The position numbers and the translations under genes were made by a program. 44,397 nucleotides of DNA from Ruminococcus sp. Its GTDB lineage: Bacteria; Bacillota; Clostridia; Oscillospirales; Acutalibacteraceae. Under the pieces are notes generated by a model. That model was not told where the DNA came from. It worked only from the letters and a program-made list of their open reading frames with translations, and made no database searches. Location of the stretch: positions 1-44,397 of the forward strand of contig JAFTYK010000029.1 of NCBI GenBank assembly GCA_017464765.1. The letters run 5' to 3'. Shown here piece by piece: positions 24,596 to 33,147 of this stretch. Numbering within the stretch: position 1 is the first letter of the stretch; every line of letters starts with the position of its first letter.

Positions 24596-26809
24596 TTAAT
24601 CTCCTTTTAGTAAGAAATGTTTCAGTCCTGAGAAACGGAGAATTCGTTTGTTGTTTTGTACCATTTTGAACAAAGAGTTTTGGTCGCCAACTAAAATAAG
24701 CATTTTCTTAGCTCGTGTGACCGCGGTGTAAAGAAGATTTCTATACATAAGTTGAGGAGCGAAGTTGTGAACAGGCATAACTACACATTCAAATTCGTTG
24801 CCCTGACTTTTGTGTACCGTACAGGCGTAACTTAGTTCTAAATCCGAGAGTGAGTCCTGGTCATAAAGAGCAACTTTGTCGTCGAATCTGACTTTGACGA
24901 GGTGGGAGGAGGTGTTGACTTCTTCCAGAATACCGATGTCACCGTTGAAAATCCCTTCGCCGAACTCACCATTTTCCTTAACCCAGTTGATGTTGTAGTT
25001 GTTTTTATTCTGCATCACCTTATCGCCCTCACGTAAGGTGTAATAGTTTACGCTTACTTCACGTTTAGAGCTGTCTTTTGGATTGATTATGCTTTGGATT
25101 CGGTTGTTTAGTTCGTACGTTCCAAGCATTCCTTTTTTAGTAGGGGAGAGAATCTGGATATCGTCTAAACATGAGTAAGAGTAGGTGTTCTTTAGCCTTC
25201 TTGTGCATAAATCGGCTATGGTGAAGGCGATGTCTTCAGTATTTAACTTTTGTATAAAGAAAAAGTCATTGTCAACAGTATTCAAAGTAGGATTTTCTCC
25301 GTTTACAATTTTGTGGGCATTGGTGACAATCAGACTTTTCATTGACTGACGGAAGATTTCAGTAAGCTTTACGACAGGAACAGTATTAGACGCTATTAAA
25401 TCAGACAGCACATTTCCTGCACCTACTGACGGGAGCTGGTCGCAGTCGCCGACTAAAATCAGTCTGCACGAGAGCGGTAGCGCTCGCATCAGTGACTCAA
25501 AAAGAACGCAGTCTACCATTGAAACTTCATCGACAATTATGGCATCGCAGTTAAGCATATTGTGTTCGTTTTTCTTGAAGACAGGGTTGTCCTCAATGTC
25601 AAAGTTAACTTCAAGCAGACGGTGGATAGTTTTAGCCTCTTCGCCCGTCAGTTCGCTCATACGCTGGGAAGCTCTACCTGTTGGAGCGCAGAGTATGACT
25701 TTTTGGCCGTTTTCTTTTAAAAGCCTGATGATAGCGTTAAGAGTGGTGGTTTTACCAGTACCCGGACCGCCTGTTAAAATCAGCATACCCTTTGTCAGCG
25801 CTTCTTTTATAGCTTCTTTTTGAAGTGCGGCATAGGAAATGTTTTCGCGCTTTTCGATATGCTCGATTTTTTCTTCTGCGTTTTCTATTCTCATCGCAGG
25901 AAAACGCATGAGCATATTGAGTCTTGCGCTAATGTAGTTCTCGCTACTATGCATTGAATTTGTAAAAATAAATTCTTTTTCAGAAAAATACTCGCTTACA
26001 AGAGTACCGTCTTCAACCATTTCTTCGAGTGCAGTTTCAACACAAAGAAGTTCTAAAGACAGCATTTGCGCTGTGACTTCAATAAGCTTTTTTGAAGGCA
26101 GGCAGGTGTGACCGTTTAACCTGTTGTGATTTAGCACGTGAATAAGCGCTGCTCTGACTCGAAAACGGTCATCTTCACTTCGGTTTTGGTGGCGGGCGAT
26201 AGAGTCAGCTGTGTCGAAAGAGATGTTAAGTCTTTCGTCGCATAAAATGAACGGGTTTTCCTCGATGTAAGATATCGCCTGATTGCCGAAATACTTCCAG
26301 ATTGCGACAGCACATTTTGCGTCTATGTTGAAGCTCTGCAGATATACCATTAGCTCTCTGATGCCCACTACCTGCTTAAGCTGAGAGCTTATGTCGAGAG
26401 CCTTGTCCATTGAAATACCTTTGATTTTTGAGACTCTGACAGGGTCGTTTTCGAGTACGGACAAGGTGTCAGCACCGAATTCTTTGACAAGTCTTTGAGC
26501 TGTGGCAGGGCCAACGCCTTTAATCGCGCCGCTAGAAAGGTATTTCAAGATGCCGTCCAAGTTTTCGGGCATACTGCGTTCACAGGCAGTAGCGGAAAAT
26601 TGCTGTCCGTAGGACGGGTGGTTTTTATATGTACCATAGAGCTTTAATTGCTCGCCAACGCTCACCATCGGCATTATGCCGACAGCGGTTATCATTTCAT
26701 CTTCACCAGCAAGTTCAATAACGGTGTAGCCGTTCTCGTCATTTCGGTAAACAATTGACTCAACCTGACCGGAAAGTTCGTAAAGCTCGTTTGTTTCATT
26801 AATGCTCAT
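24596..26809 (-). CDS. RecD-like ATP-dependent DNA helicase (RecD2)
   Basis: This 737-residue protein is the RecD2 form: a long N-terminal region of ~300 residues with helix-hairpin-helix-like motifs (GAIKGVGPATAQRL ~94-107, SKIKGISMDKAL), then superfamily 1B helicase motifs. Motif I is LTGGPGTGKTTT (~340-351), then APTGRAS, the Walker B DEVSMVD, GDCDQLPSVGAGN, and the C-terminal YACTVHKSQGNEF and LLYTAVTRAKK. RecD2 unwinds DNA 5' to 3' and acts in repair without RecBC. The gene is first in an operon with comF. The ribosome site (AGGAA) is weak. Confidence 0.95.
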   Translation of the reverse strand: MSINETNELYELSGQVESIVYRNDENGYTVIELAGEDEMITAVGIMPMVSVGEQLKLYGTYKNHPSYGQQFSATACERSMPENLDGILKYLSSGAIKGVGPATAQRLVKEFGADTLSVLENDPVRVSKIKGISMDKALDISSQLKQVVGIRELMVYLQSFNIDAKCAVAIWKYFGNQAISYIEENPFILCDERLNISFDTADSIARHQNRSEDDRFRVRAALIHVLNHNRLNGHTCLPSKKLIEVTAQMLSLELLCVETALEEMVEDGTLVSEYFSEKEFIFTNSMHSSENYISARLNMLMRFPAMRIENAEEKIEHIEKRENISYAALQKEAIKEALTKGMLILTGGPGTGKTTTLNAIIRLLKENGQKVILCAPTGRASQRMSELTGEEAKTIHRLLEVNFDIEDNPVFKKNEHNMLNCDAIIVDEVSMVDCVLFESLMRALPLSCRLILVGDCDQLPSVGAGNVLSDLIASNTVPVVKLTEIFRQSMKSLIVTNAHKIVNGENPTLNTVDNDFFFIQKLNTEDIAFTIADLCTRRLKNTYSYSCLDDIQILSPTKKGMLGTYELNNRIQSIINPKDSSKREVSVNYYTLREGDKVMQNKNNYNINWVKENGEFGEGIFNGDIGILEEVNTSSHLVKVRFDDKVALYDQDSLSDLELSYACTVHKSQGNEFECVVMPVHNFAPQLMYRNLLYTAVTRAKKMLILVGDQNSLFKMVQNNKRILRFSGLKHFLLKGD

Positions 26810-26936
26810 AATAATTCCTATAAAGAAAAATGTATTCGTATGATTTTTACACTTAGTGATTTATACTATACCATATTGTTGAAAATAAAGATATACATCG
26901 AAGAATAAAAAGCAATTTATTGGACGCTGCGCAGGA

Positions 26937-26971
26937 AAAAATAAAAGCAGGACTGTAGCTCACAGCCCTGC
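26937..26971 (-). terminator. Terminator overlapping the stop codon of the small membrane protein gene
   Basis: On the minus strand the stem gcagggctgt/acagtcctgc surrounds the TGA at 26960-26962 and is followed by TTTTATTTTTT. Confidence 0.8.
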
Positions 26972-27295
26972 TTGTTCTTTGAACTCTTCTTTTGTCACAA
27001 TCTTTAAGTACGGATAGTCTTTTTGTAAAAGCGCAAGCTCTTGTCTTTGCGCTTCGTAAAGGTCATCGCTTAGAACAAATATGTCGCCTTTTCCGTTTTT
27101 GAAAAGCTTTTTCAGTTTTGCTATGGCGCTTCGCACTTTGAATTCGATGTCGATTTCATTATTCTTTTTCGGAATAATAACGATAAACGAATCGTCGTCT
27201 TTTATTTTGAAAAAATGGTAGAAAATCTCAAAAATTAAATGCGCTATTCCTATTATCGCAAAAAACAAAACAATAGCTAAAAACACTGTTTTCAT
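26960..27295 (-). CDS. Small single-pass membrane protein, unknown function
   Basis: This 111-residue protein has one N-terminal hydrophobic segment (~3-28) and a Lys/Asp-rich cytoplasmic domain that alternates short strands and helices (FIVIIPKKN, DIFVLSDDLY, LKIVTKEEF). I do not recognise a named family. It is monocistronic, with an GAGGTGA ribosome site and a terminator that overlaps its stop codon. Many small proteins of this shape exist in Clostridia without assigned role. Confidence 0.7.
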   Translation of the reverse strand: MKTVFLAIVLFFAIIGIAHLIFEIFYHFFKIKDDDSFIVIIPKKNNEIDIEFKVRSAIAKLKKLFKNGKGDIFVLSDDLYEAQRQELALLQKDYPYLKIVTKEEFKEQAGL

Positions 27296-27416
27296 TTTAT
27301 CACCTCAGTATATGATATTGAAAATAAAAGATTTTGTGACGAATAATAAAACGCAAATAACTCATAATAAAAGTGGTGTATGAATACGTATGCCAAAAAT
27401 TAGAGAAGGTGAAATT

Positions 27417-27605
27417 ATGGACAACACTTACGCAAATCGTAGTATCCACTGCACAGTAAACAGCTGTAAGTTCCACAACGACAAGGAAAACTACTGTTCA
27501 CTCGAGAGCATCAACGTTTCAACTCACGAGCCGAACCCGACAAAGGTTGAGTGTACAGACTGTTCAAGCTTTATGTGCAAGGATAGCTGCAAGGGCTGTA
27601 ACTAA
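27417..27605 (+). CDS. DUF1540 Cys-rich small protein
   Basis: This 62-residue protein has eight Cys in the DUF1540 pattern: CTVNSCKFH, YCSLESINV, ECTDCSSF, then CKDSCKGC at the C-terminus. DUF1540 proteins of sporeformers are small metal-binding or disulfide proteins of unknown role. I use ATG 27417 with GAAGGTGA upstream; an ATG nine codons earlier would place the ribosome site inside the gene. It is followed by a terminator and is probably monocistronic. Confidence 0.87.
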   Translation: MDNTYANRSIHCTVNSCKFHNDKENYCSLESINVSTHEPNPTKVECTDCSSFMCKDSCKGCN

Positions 27606-27623
27606 AATTTAATAACAGATAAA

Positions 27624-27655
27624 AACGAGGATACGCTTGTGTGTTCTCGTTTTTT
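27624..27655 (+). terminator. Terminator after the DUF1540 gene
   Basis: The stem aaaacgag/ctcgtttt with a ~14-base loop is followed by a T run. Confidence 0.75.
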
Positions 27656-27721
27656 CTGTTGTCTTTTCTGGGCAGTAGCTTGGTGAAATATATATTTAAT
27701 ATCATCGACAGAGATTTTTGC

Positions 27722-27750
27722 TTTACAATAAGATGGAGAATTGTTATGAT
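27722..27750 (+). promoter_or_regulatory. Promoter upstream of the decayed subtilase
   Basis: TTTACA (27722-27727), a 17-base spacer and TATGAT (27745-27750) with an extended -10 TG. It may still drive the intact dockerin-like gene at 28843 through the pseudogene. Confidence 0.55.
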
Positions 27751-27835
27751 TGAATTGTAAATAAAAACAAGGTGAATTATTTGGTATTAAAAAATAGATA
27801 ATAATTATAAATTCGAAAGAGAAGGTGTTGATTAT

Positions 27836-28826
27836 ATCAAAAAATATACTTATTACATCATTTTGTTTTTTTCTTCGAATTAATTGCTATACTAAATTAT
27901 ACAAATAACCTTTACATAAGGGAGTAAATGCTATTAATTGTAGTTTTTCAGGTCATACCTTCAATTATTTTAATGCTTATGGGGATATTGCTAAATGGTA
28001 CGACCATATTGCTATTCAACACAATATTCATTTTATATTATCATCTGGAAATGAAGGTTCGTTGGGTGTTCCCACTAACACTTCCTATAATGCGATTGTT
28101 GTAGGTAATTGTAATAATGACGGAGTTATTGCGAGTAACTCGTCTTATATAAGTGAAGGCAACGTAAATTATAAACCAGATATAGTGGCACCAGGAGTTG
28201 ACATAAGAACTCCTTTTGATACGGATTCGGGTACATTGTTTGCAGCCCCAATGGTTACATCAGCAGTTATACAATTATCCCAAGCTAGCCCAATATTAGC
28301 AGCAAATCCAACTTTGATGAAGTCGTTGTTGTTATCATCTTCTACTATTACAAGTAGTATGCAAAGCGAACCAATGTATTCAGTTGTTAGCTCAGATGCA
28401 ATAGCTTTAAGCAGACAGTATGGAGCAGGAAGACTGAGTTTAACAAAGGCGTACGAATCTTTTGTGACAAAAGGAAATTACATAACAAGTTCATTTTCGA
28501 GTAATTCAACAGGTGCTATATTTAGTAGAAATATTACTAGGGCCGCTAACAAAACACTAAGATTTTGCTTGACTTGGGATAAATATAATACAGTTAACGG
28601 AGAACACACTGGCAACAATGTGAACTCCCCTGCTTTAGATAATTTAAGTTTAAGTGTAGTCACTCCAAGCGGTATTACCTATACATCTAATTATCTATAT
28701 GATAATAAGCAGGTGATAACATTTGAAGCAACAGAAAGTGGGTATTATTCTATTCGCGTTTATAGGGAAGGTACAGCTAATTCCAATAATGCTGTTGATT
28801 ATTCTATAACATACAGTGTTTATTAA
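27836..28826 (+). pseudogene. Decayed subtilisin-family (S8) serine protease
   Basis: From 27909 the frame reads as the second half of a subtilase: KGVNAINCSFSG, then HFILSSGNEG with the oxyanion-hole Asn, YKPDIVAPGV, and the active-site block GTLFAAPMVT. The catalytic Ser of GTS is Leu here. The regions with catalytic Asp and His are missing, and a TAA at 27906 closes the frame. A beta-rich C-terminal domain of ~110 residues follows. At 27836 an AAGGTG ribosome site precedes ATC where the homologous leader at 28843 has ATG; ATC then codes KKYTYYIILFF, a relic signal peptide in another frame, ending at TAA 27881. So the start is lost, the middle is deleted with a frameshift, and the active site is mutated. 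Base composition is AT-rich compared with neighbours. Confidence 0.82.
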
Positions 28827-28842
28827 GAAAGGTGTTGATTTT

Positions 28843-29577
28843 ATGAAAAGAGCGATTAGCTTTATGGTAGTATTGTCAATAGCGTTAACTTCTTGTGTGA
28901 TATATTCTACTGCACTAGATGTTGAAACATCAGCACAAACGTCAGACGTTGAAGCTCAGGTTATGGAGGAAGTCCAAAAAGCCTTTGATGAATTAGGTCT
29001 GGAATACGGCTATTCGCTAAGTGGCGGAATATTGGAAAAGTATGTTGATATATGGGATTATTACTGTCATTTTGTTGATGGAAATACAATAGATTACGTT
29101 TATGTTCACTGGTCTACGAATGGCGGTAGCGATGCCTGTGCTGGTGACAGATATTTAGATTATTGTGTATCCTCTCCTAGGATTCTTCGCCCCACTATCG
29201 GTCTGTATATATACGATGTAGAAAATAAAAAAATATATACATTCAAAGAAGCTGAGATATATGCAACAGATTATTTAAAAGATTTTTTGGATAATCACAG
29301 AAATGAAGTTGGACACTACTACACTGTTTACAAATGCGGTGATATGGATTTGGATGATGAGGTGAGTATTATAGACGCAACAATAATACAATGTGCTTTA
29401 GCTCAAACCGGCGAATTCCCTTGGTATGATGCTCAACGTGAACAATATAATAAAGAGTATGACGGTACTCATTATATAGCAAAAGTTTATTATGTTTCTG
29501 ACTTTGATTTTGACGGAGAACGTTCTGTTTTAGATGCGACTGCGATACAAATGCATCTCGCAGGTATTGATTGTTGA
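28843..29577 (+). CDS. Secreted dockerin-like protein with unnamed N-terminal domain
   Basis: This 244-residue protein has a signal peptide (residues 1-~26), a middle region of ~135 residues that I do not recognise, and two C-terminal dockerin-type EF-hands: GDMDLDDEVSIIDAT (~165-179) and SDFDFDGERSVLDAT (~221-235), each followed by an IQ helix. A ~25-residue spacer lies between them. Just before the first hand is GLYIYDVENKKIYTF, which resembles the matching part of the protein at 37849. Start ATG 28843 with AAAGGTG; an earlier in-frame start lies upstream of this ribosome site. The gene begins 16 bases after the subtilase remnant and ends at a strong terminator. Confidence 0.85.
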   Translation: MKRAISFMVVLSIALTSCVIYSTALDVETSAQTSDVEAQVMEEVQKAFDELGLEYGYSLSGGILEKYVDIWDYYCHFVDGNTIDYVYVHWSTNGGSDACAGDRYLDYCVSSPRILRPTIGLYIYDVENKKIYTFKEAEIYATDYLKDFLDNHRNEVGHYYTVYKCGDMDLDDEVSIIDATIIQCALAQTGEFPWYDAQREQYNKEYDGTHYIAKVYYVSDFDFDGERSVLDATAIQMHLAGIDC

Positions 29578-29601
29578 TAATTAAATAGAAATTAGTGTAG
29601 G

Positions 29602-29638
29602 GCAGACAGGGAAAACCTGTCTGCTCTTTTTTCTTTTT
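29602..29638 (+). terminator. Terminator after the dockerin-like gene
   Basis: A perfect 9-base stem gcagacagg/cctgtctgc with a GAAAA loop, followed by CTTTTTTC. Confidence 0.9.
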
Positions 29639-29656
29639 ATGGTAGGTGAGCGTTTC

Positions 29657-29683
29657 ACCATTTCAAAATTTATACATAAAATA
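29657..29683 (+). promoter_or_regulatory. Sigma-K-like sporulation promoter of dpaAB
   Basis: AC at 29657-29658 is followed after 16 bases by CATAAAATA (29675-29683). This fits the published mother-cell sigma-K consensus as I recall it (AC, 16-17 bases, CATAnnnTA). The distance to ATG 29713 is about 30 bases. In Bacillus dpaAB (spoVF) is a sigma-K operon, so the match is expected. Confidence 0.65.
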
Positions 29684-29712
29684 TGGTGTAGTATTTTTTG
29701 AGGGTGAAATAT

Positions 29713-30588
29713 ATGTATCAGAGCGTTTCTATAATTGGCGGGGATAAAAGACAGCTTTACTGTGCAAAGGCTTTTCTTAATGATGGGTTAAAGGTTACTT
29801 TGGGCGGTTTTGATAAACTCAAATCTGACGGAGAATTTACGATACTTTCTCCTATAGAAGCTATAAAAAACAGCGAGCTTTTGGTGTTTCCTTTGCCGTG
29901 TATCAAGGGCGGAAAACTTAACGCACCATTTTCAAAAGAAGATGTGTATTTTGATGAAGAATTGCTTTCCTCTTTGAGTGGTAAAAAGATATTCACCTCG
30001 ATGAAAGACAGACTTTTTGAGGTGGCTCCAAAGCTGAAAAACGAGCAGGTGTTTGACTACTCGACAAGGGAAGAGTTTCAGGTACTAAACGCTGTTTCCA
30101 CTGCTGAGGGAGCGCTCGAAATCGCCCTTAGAGAATACGAGGGTACTATAAGTAAATCAAGGGTCTTAGTCTGCGGATACGGCAGAATCGGAAAAGCGCT
30201 AAGCGAGATGCTCAGCTTTTTAAATGCTGATGTGACAGTCAGCGCAAGAAAGGAATCAGACCTTTCGTGGATAACTATGAGACGATGCAAGGCTGTGAAA
30301 ACAGAAAAACTTTGCGAGCAGAAGCCATTTGATATTATTTTCAACACAGTACCGGCGTTGATTTTAGATTCTTATTTGCTTTCCCATATAGCCAAAAATG
30401 CTATCGTCATAGATTTAGCTTCCGTGCCGGGCGGAGTGGATTTTGAAGCGTGTAGCAGAATGGATATTTTCGCTATTCACGCACTTTCTCTACCCGGAAA
30501 AGCCTCGCCTAAAACTGCGGGCGAAACAATAAAAGACACAATTACAAATATGCTTGAGGAGGATAAGGGGTGTCAAAAACTTGCATAG
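29713..30588 (+). CDS. dpaA: Dipicolinate synthase subunit A
   Basis: DpaA, with DpaB, makes dipicolinic acid from dihydrodipicolinate in the mother cell during sporulation; DPA then fills the spore core. The 291-residue protein has the N-terminal IIGGDKRQLYCAK block typical of DpaA and a Rossmann region VLVCGYGRIGKALSEML around residue 155-170. Later conserved parts are FNTVPALIL and SLPGKASPKTAGE. The start is ATG 29713 after GAGGGTGA. It overlaps dpaB by 19 bases. Its presence is direct evidence that the organism can form spores or descends from one that did. Confidence 0.93.
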   Translation: MYQSVSIIGGDKRQLYCAKAFLNDGLKVTLGGFDKLKSDGEFTILSPIEAIKNSELLVFPLPCIKGGKLNAPFSKEDVYFDEELLSSLSGKKIFTSMKDRLFEVAPKLKNEQVFDYSTREEFQVLNAVSTAEGALEIALREYEGTISKSRVLVCGYGRIGKALSEMLSFLNADVTVSARKESDLSWITMRRCKAVKTEKLCEQKPFDIIFNTVPALILDSYLLSHIAKNAIVIDLASVPGGVDFEACSRMDIFAIHALSLPGKASPKTAGETIKDTITNMLEEDKGCQKLA

Positions 30589-31142
30589 GTTACGCTTTGT
30601 GCGGTTCCTTTTGTACCTTTTCTAAAGCGATTAGAGAAATGAGAAATCTCAGGGATATGGGGTATGATGTGCTTCCGATTATGTCGAAAAACGCTAGCAC
30701 CATAGATACCCGCTTTGGAAAGGCTAAGGATTTTATAGAAGAAATTGAAGGAATTACCGAGAAAAAAGTTATAAATGAAATTACCACGGCTGAGCCAATC
30801 GGACCTAAGAAGATGTGCGATTTGATTTTAGTCTCTCCGTGTACAGGCAACACTTTAGGAAAGGTATGTCTTGGAATTACTGACACACCTGTGACTATGG
30901 CGGTGAAATCCCACCTGAGAGTTTTACGCCCTGTACTGCTATGCGTTGCGACTAACGACGCTCTGGGTGCATCGGCTCAGAATATCGGAAGGCTACTGAA
31001 TACTAAGAACATTTTCTTTGTGCCGTTTTCACAAGACGATCCTGAAAATAAACCGAACTCGCTGGTGTCGCATTTTGAGCTTATACCTAAGTGTGTTGAA
31101 TATGCACTGAAAAAAGAACAACTTCAGCCTGTTTTTAGGTGA
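30570..31142 (+). CDS. dpaB: Dipicolinate synthase subunit B
   Basis: This 190-residue flavoprotein-fold subunit of dipicolinate synthase has the N-terminal GYALCGSFCTFSKAI, then LILVSPCTGNTLGK and TDTPVTMAVKSHLR, which are characteristic of SpoVFB and the related flavin-dependent decarboxylase fold. The start is GTG 30570 behind a full AGGAGG ribosome site within the end of dpaA, showing translational coupling. A terminator follows. Confidence 0.93.
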   Translation: MSKTCIGYALCGSFCTFSKAIREMRNLRDMGYDVLPIMSKNASTIDTRFGKAKDFIEEIEGITEKKVINEITTAEPIGPKKMCDLILVSPCTGNTLGKVCLGITDTPVTMAVKSHLRVLRPVLLCVATNDALGASAQNIGRLLNTKNIFFVPFSQDDPENKPNSLVSHFELIPKCVEYALKKEQLQPVFR

Positions 31143-31170
31143 TATAATTCTAAAATAGAATAATGAATAT

Positions 31171-31202
31171 CAAGTCGGGCGGTTTTTTCGTCCGACTTCT
31201 TA
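31171..31202 (+). terminator. Terminator of dpaAB
   Basis: The stem aagtcgg/ccgactt with a T-rich loop is followed by CTTAATTTT. Confidence 0.65.
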
Positions 31203-31218
31203 ATTTTCTAAAGTTTTG

Positions 31219-31247
31219 TTGAAAAGAATATTTAACTGTGGTATATT
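31219..31247 (+). promoter_or_regulatory. Promoter of the zinc-ribbon/metY operon
   Basis: TTGAAA (31219-31224), a 17-base spacer and TATATT (31242-31247), about 38 bases before ATG 31285. Confidence 0.65.
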
Positions 31248-31284
31248 TATACTAGAAAAATATTAGTCGCAGGAAGGTGAAAAG

Positions 31285-31815
31285 ATGAAATACTGCGCAG
31301 AATGTAAAAAACTCTGTAATGGTGCAGATGCTATCTGTACTGACTGCAATAAAAAGTTCAAGGAAATAAAGGACATCAACGAACCTGTGCTTTTAGCGGT
31401 TATCGGCGGAGTTGACCGTAATATTGTAAGCGGCGCTTTGAAAGACGCGGACATTCCGTTTGTTGAGAAAAGCTTTGACAAGGGCGGAGTTTCTAACGAG
31501 ATAGTTACGGGCTATGACGCGAAGCTTTTAAACATCGCTGTTTTAGTTCCTTATTCAGCTATTCCTAAGGCATACGACGCTATTGTTTCTGCTGGTGTTG
31601 AGCCTAGATTTGACGAAATTATCTTAGAAGAAGTGAAAGCTGATATTGAAAAATATAAGCTTAAACTCAAAGCCGAGGAAGAAAAGCCGATGAGTGATGC
31701 TAAGCGCACTACTGTCAAGGTGCTTTCAGCTATCGCATTCATCATTTTGGTAGCTCTCGCTGTTTTCGGCACTGATTATGTAACAGGACTAATTAAGAAT
31801 TTATTCGGAGGTTAA
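31285..31815 (+). CDS. Zinc-ribbon protein with DUF2007-like domain and C-terminal membrane anchor
   Basis: This 176-residue protein begins with a four-Cys zinc ribbon (CAEC, residues 4-7, and CTDC, 18-21). It continues with a small alpha/beta domain (VLLAVIGGVDRNIVSGALKDADIPF, split over ~36-60) resembling DUF2007 and related putative signalling domains. It ends in a membrane segment (~150-168) with a few extracytoplasmic residues. Function unknown. metY starts two bases after its stop, and the GGAGG ribosome site of metY lies inside this gene, so the two are co-transcribed. The ATG has GAAGGTGA upstream. Confidence 0.75.
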   Translation: MKYCAECKKLCNGADAICTDCNKKFKEIKDINEPVLLAVIGGVDRNIVSGALKDADIPFVEKSFDKGGVSNEIVTGYDAKLLNIAVLVPYSAIPKAYDAIVSAGVEPRFDEIILEEVKADIEKYKLKLKAEEEKPMSDAKRTTVKVLSAIAFIILVALAVFGTDYVTGLIKNLFGG

Positions 31816-31817
31816 TT

Positions 31818-33083
31818 ATGAATATTGATACACTATGCGTACAGGCAGGATATGAGCCTAAAAACGGTGAGCCTAGAGTTTTACCGATTGTACAGAGTAC
31901 AACTTTCGCTTATGACAGCGCTGAAACTATGGGTAAGCTTTTCGACTTAGAGGCTGACGGCTTTTTCTACACACGTCTTGCTAACCCTACTTTAGACAAT
32001 GTTGAGAAGAAAATCGCCGCTTTAGAGGGCGGTGTGGGAGCAATGCTCACCAGTGCCGGACAGGCTGCGTCTTTGATTTCTATCACTAATATCTGCAAGA
32101 CAGGCGACCACGTAATCTGTGCTGCAGCTATCTACGGCGGTACTTTCAACCTTTTTAACAAGACTTTGCGTGATTTGGGAATTGAATTCACATTTGTTGA
32201 CCCTGCAGCTTCTGAAGAAGAACTTAATAATGCTTTTAAAGAAAATACAAGAGCTGTATTCACAGAAACTCTATCTAACCCGTCACTTGACGTTTGTGAT
32301 TTGGAGCTTTACGCTAAGTGCGCTCACGCTCACTCATGTCCGCTCATCGTTGACAACACATTTGCTACTCCTGTTAACTGCAGACCATTCGAGTTCGGCG
32401 CCGATATTGTTGTTCATTCTACTTCTAAATATATGGATGGCCACGCAGTAGCACTTGGCGGTTGTATCGTTGACAGTGGTAACTTTGACTGGAATAACGG
32501 CAAGTATCCAATGCTTACAACTCCTGACGAGACATACCATGGCGTAACATACACAGAACATTTCGGCAAAGCGGCTTATATCGCTAAAGCGAGAGTTCAC
32601 CTCATGCGTGATTTAGGCACACAGATGGCTCCTCAGAACGCTTTTCTGCTTAACTTAGGTCTTGAGACACTTCACCTTAGAATGGCTCGCCACTGTGAAA
32701 ACGCTATGAAAGTAGCAAAGTTCTTAGAAACTCACCCAAATGTTGATTGGGTAAACTTCCCGGGACTTGAATCAAACAAGTATTTTAATCTTGCTAAAAA
32801 ATATATGCCTAACGGTACTTGCGGTGTAATTTCGTTCGGTGTTAAGGGCGGTAAGGCTGAAGCTGCAAAAATGATGGAGGCGCTCAAACTTGCTAAAATC
32901 GTTGTACACGTTGCTGATGCTCGTACTTGTGTGCTTCACCCTGCTTCAACTACTCACCGTCAGTTAAACGATCAGCAGTTGATTGATGCTGGTATTATGC
33001 CTAATATGATTCGTCTGTCAGTAGGTATCGAGGACGTTGAGGATATCATCGCTGACCTTTCTCAGGCTTTAGAAAACGTATAA
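31818..33083 (+). CDS. metY: O-acetylhomoserine sulfhydrylase-type PLP enzyme
   Basis: This 421-residue Cys/Met-metabolism PLP enzyme would make homocysteine from O-acetylhomoserine and sulfide, or act on O-acetylserine. The PLP Lys204 lies in HSTSKYMDGHA, and the N-terminal QAGYEP, FFYTRLANPTLDNVEKKIAALEG (split across ~52-74) and LSVGIEDVEDI near the end are typical of the MetY group rather than of MetB/MetC. The short spacing to the zinc-ribbon gene indicates an operon. No SAM riboswitch or T-box was seen upstream, so regulation by methionine is not visible. Confidence 0.9.
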   Translation: MNIDTLCVQAGYEPKNGEPRVLPIVQSTTFAYDSAETMGKLFDLEADGFFYTRLANPTLDNVEKKIAALEGGVGAMLTSAGQAASLISITNICKTGDHVICAAAIYGGTFNLFNKTLRDLGIEFTFVDPAASEEELNNAFKENTRAVFTETLSNPSLDVCDLELYAKCAHAHSCPLIVDNTFATPVNCRPFEFGADIVVHSTSKYMDGHAVALGGCIVDSGNFDWNNGKYPMLTTPDETYHGVTYTEHFGKAAYIAKARVHLMRDLGTQMAPQNAFLLNLGLETLHLRMARHCENAMKVAKFLETHPNVDWVNFPGLESNKYFNLAKKYMPNGTCGVISFGVKGGKAEAAKMMEALKLAKIVVHVADARTCVLHPASTTHRQLNDQQLIDAGIMPNMIRLSVGIEDVEDIIADLSQALENV

Positions 33084-33092
33084 TTTTACTCT

Positions 33093-33120
33093 TATCCGCA
33101 GTACACTTGTATTGCGGATA
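33093..33120. repeat. Strong inverted repeat between metY and ispD
   Basis: Thirteen-base arms tatccgcagtaca and tgtattgcggata pair with one G-T wobble and leave almost no loop. It is not followed by a clear T run on either strand, so it may be a weak terminator, an RNA processing site or an operator. Confidence 0.6.
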
Positions 33121-33147
33121 AAATGTATGTGAAGATTTTGGTGTAGT

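Noticed and set aside
28062-28826. An intact 254-codon protease gene starting at TTG 28062
   Set aside because: There is no ribosome site at that point, protein similarity to subtilases extends upstream to 27909, and the catalytic residues are absent.
31143-31284. SAM riboswitch or T-box upstream of the metY operon
   Set aside because: The gap holds only a terminator and a sigma-A promoter with a leader of about 35 bases, too short for either element.
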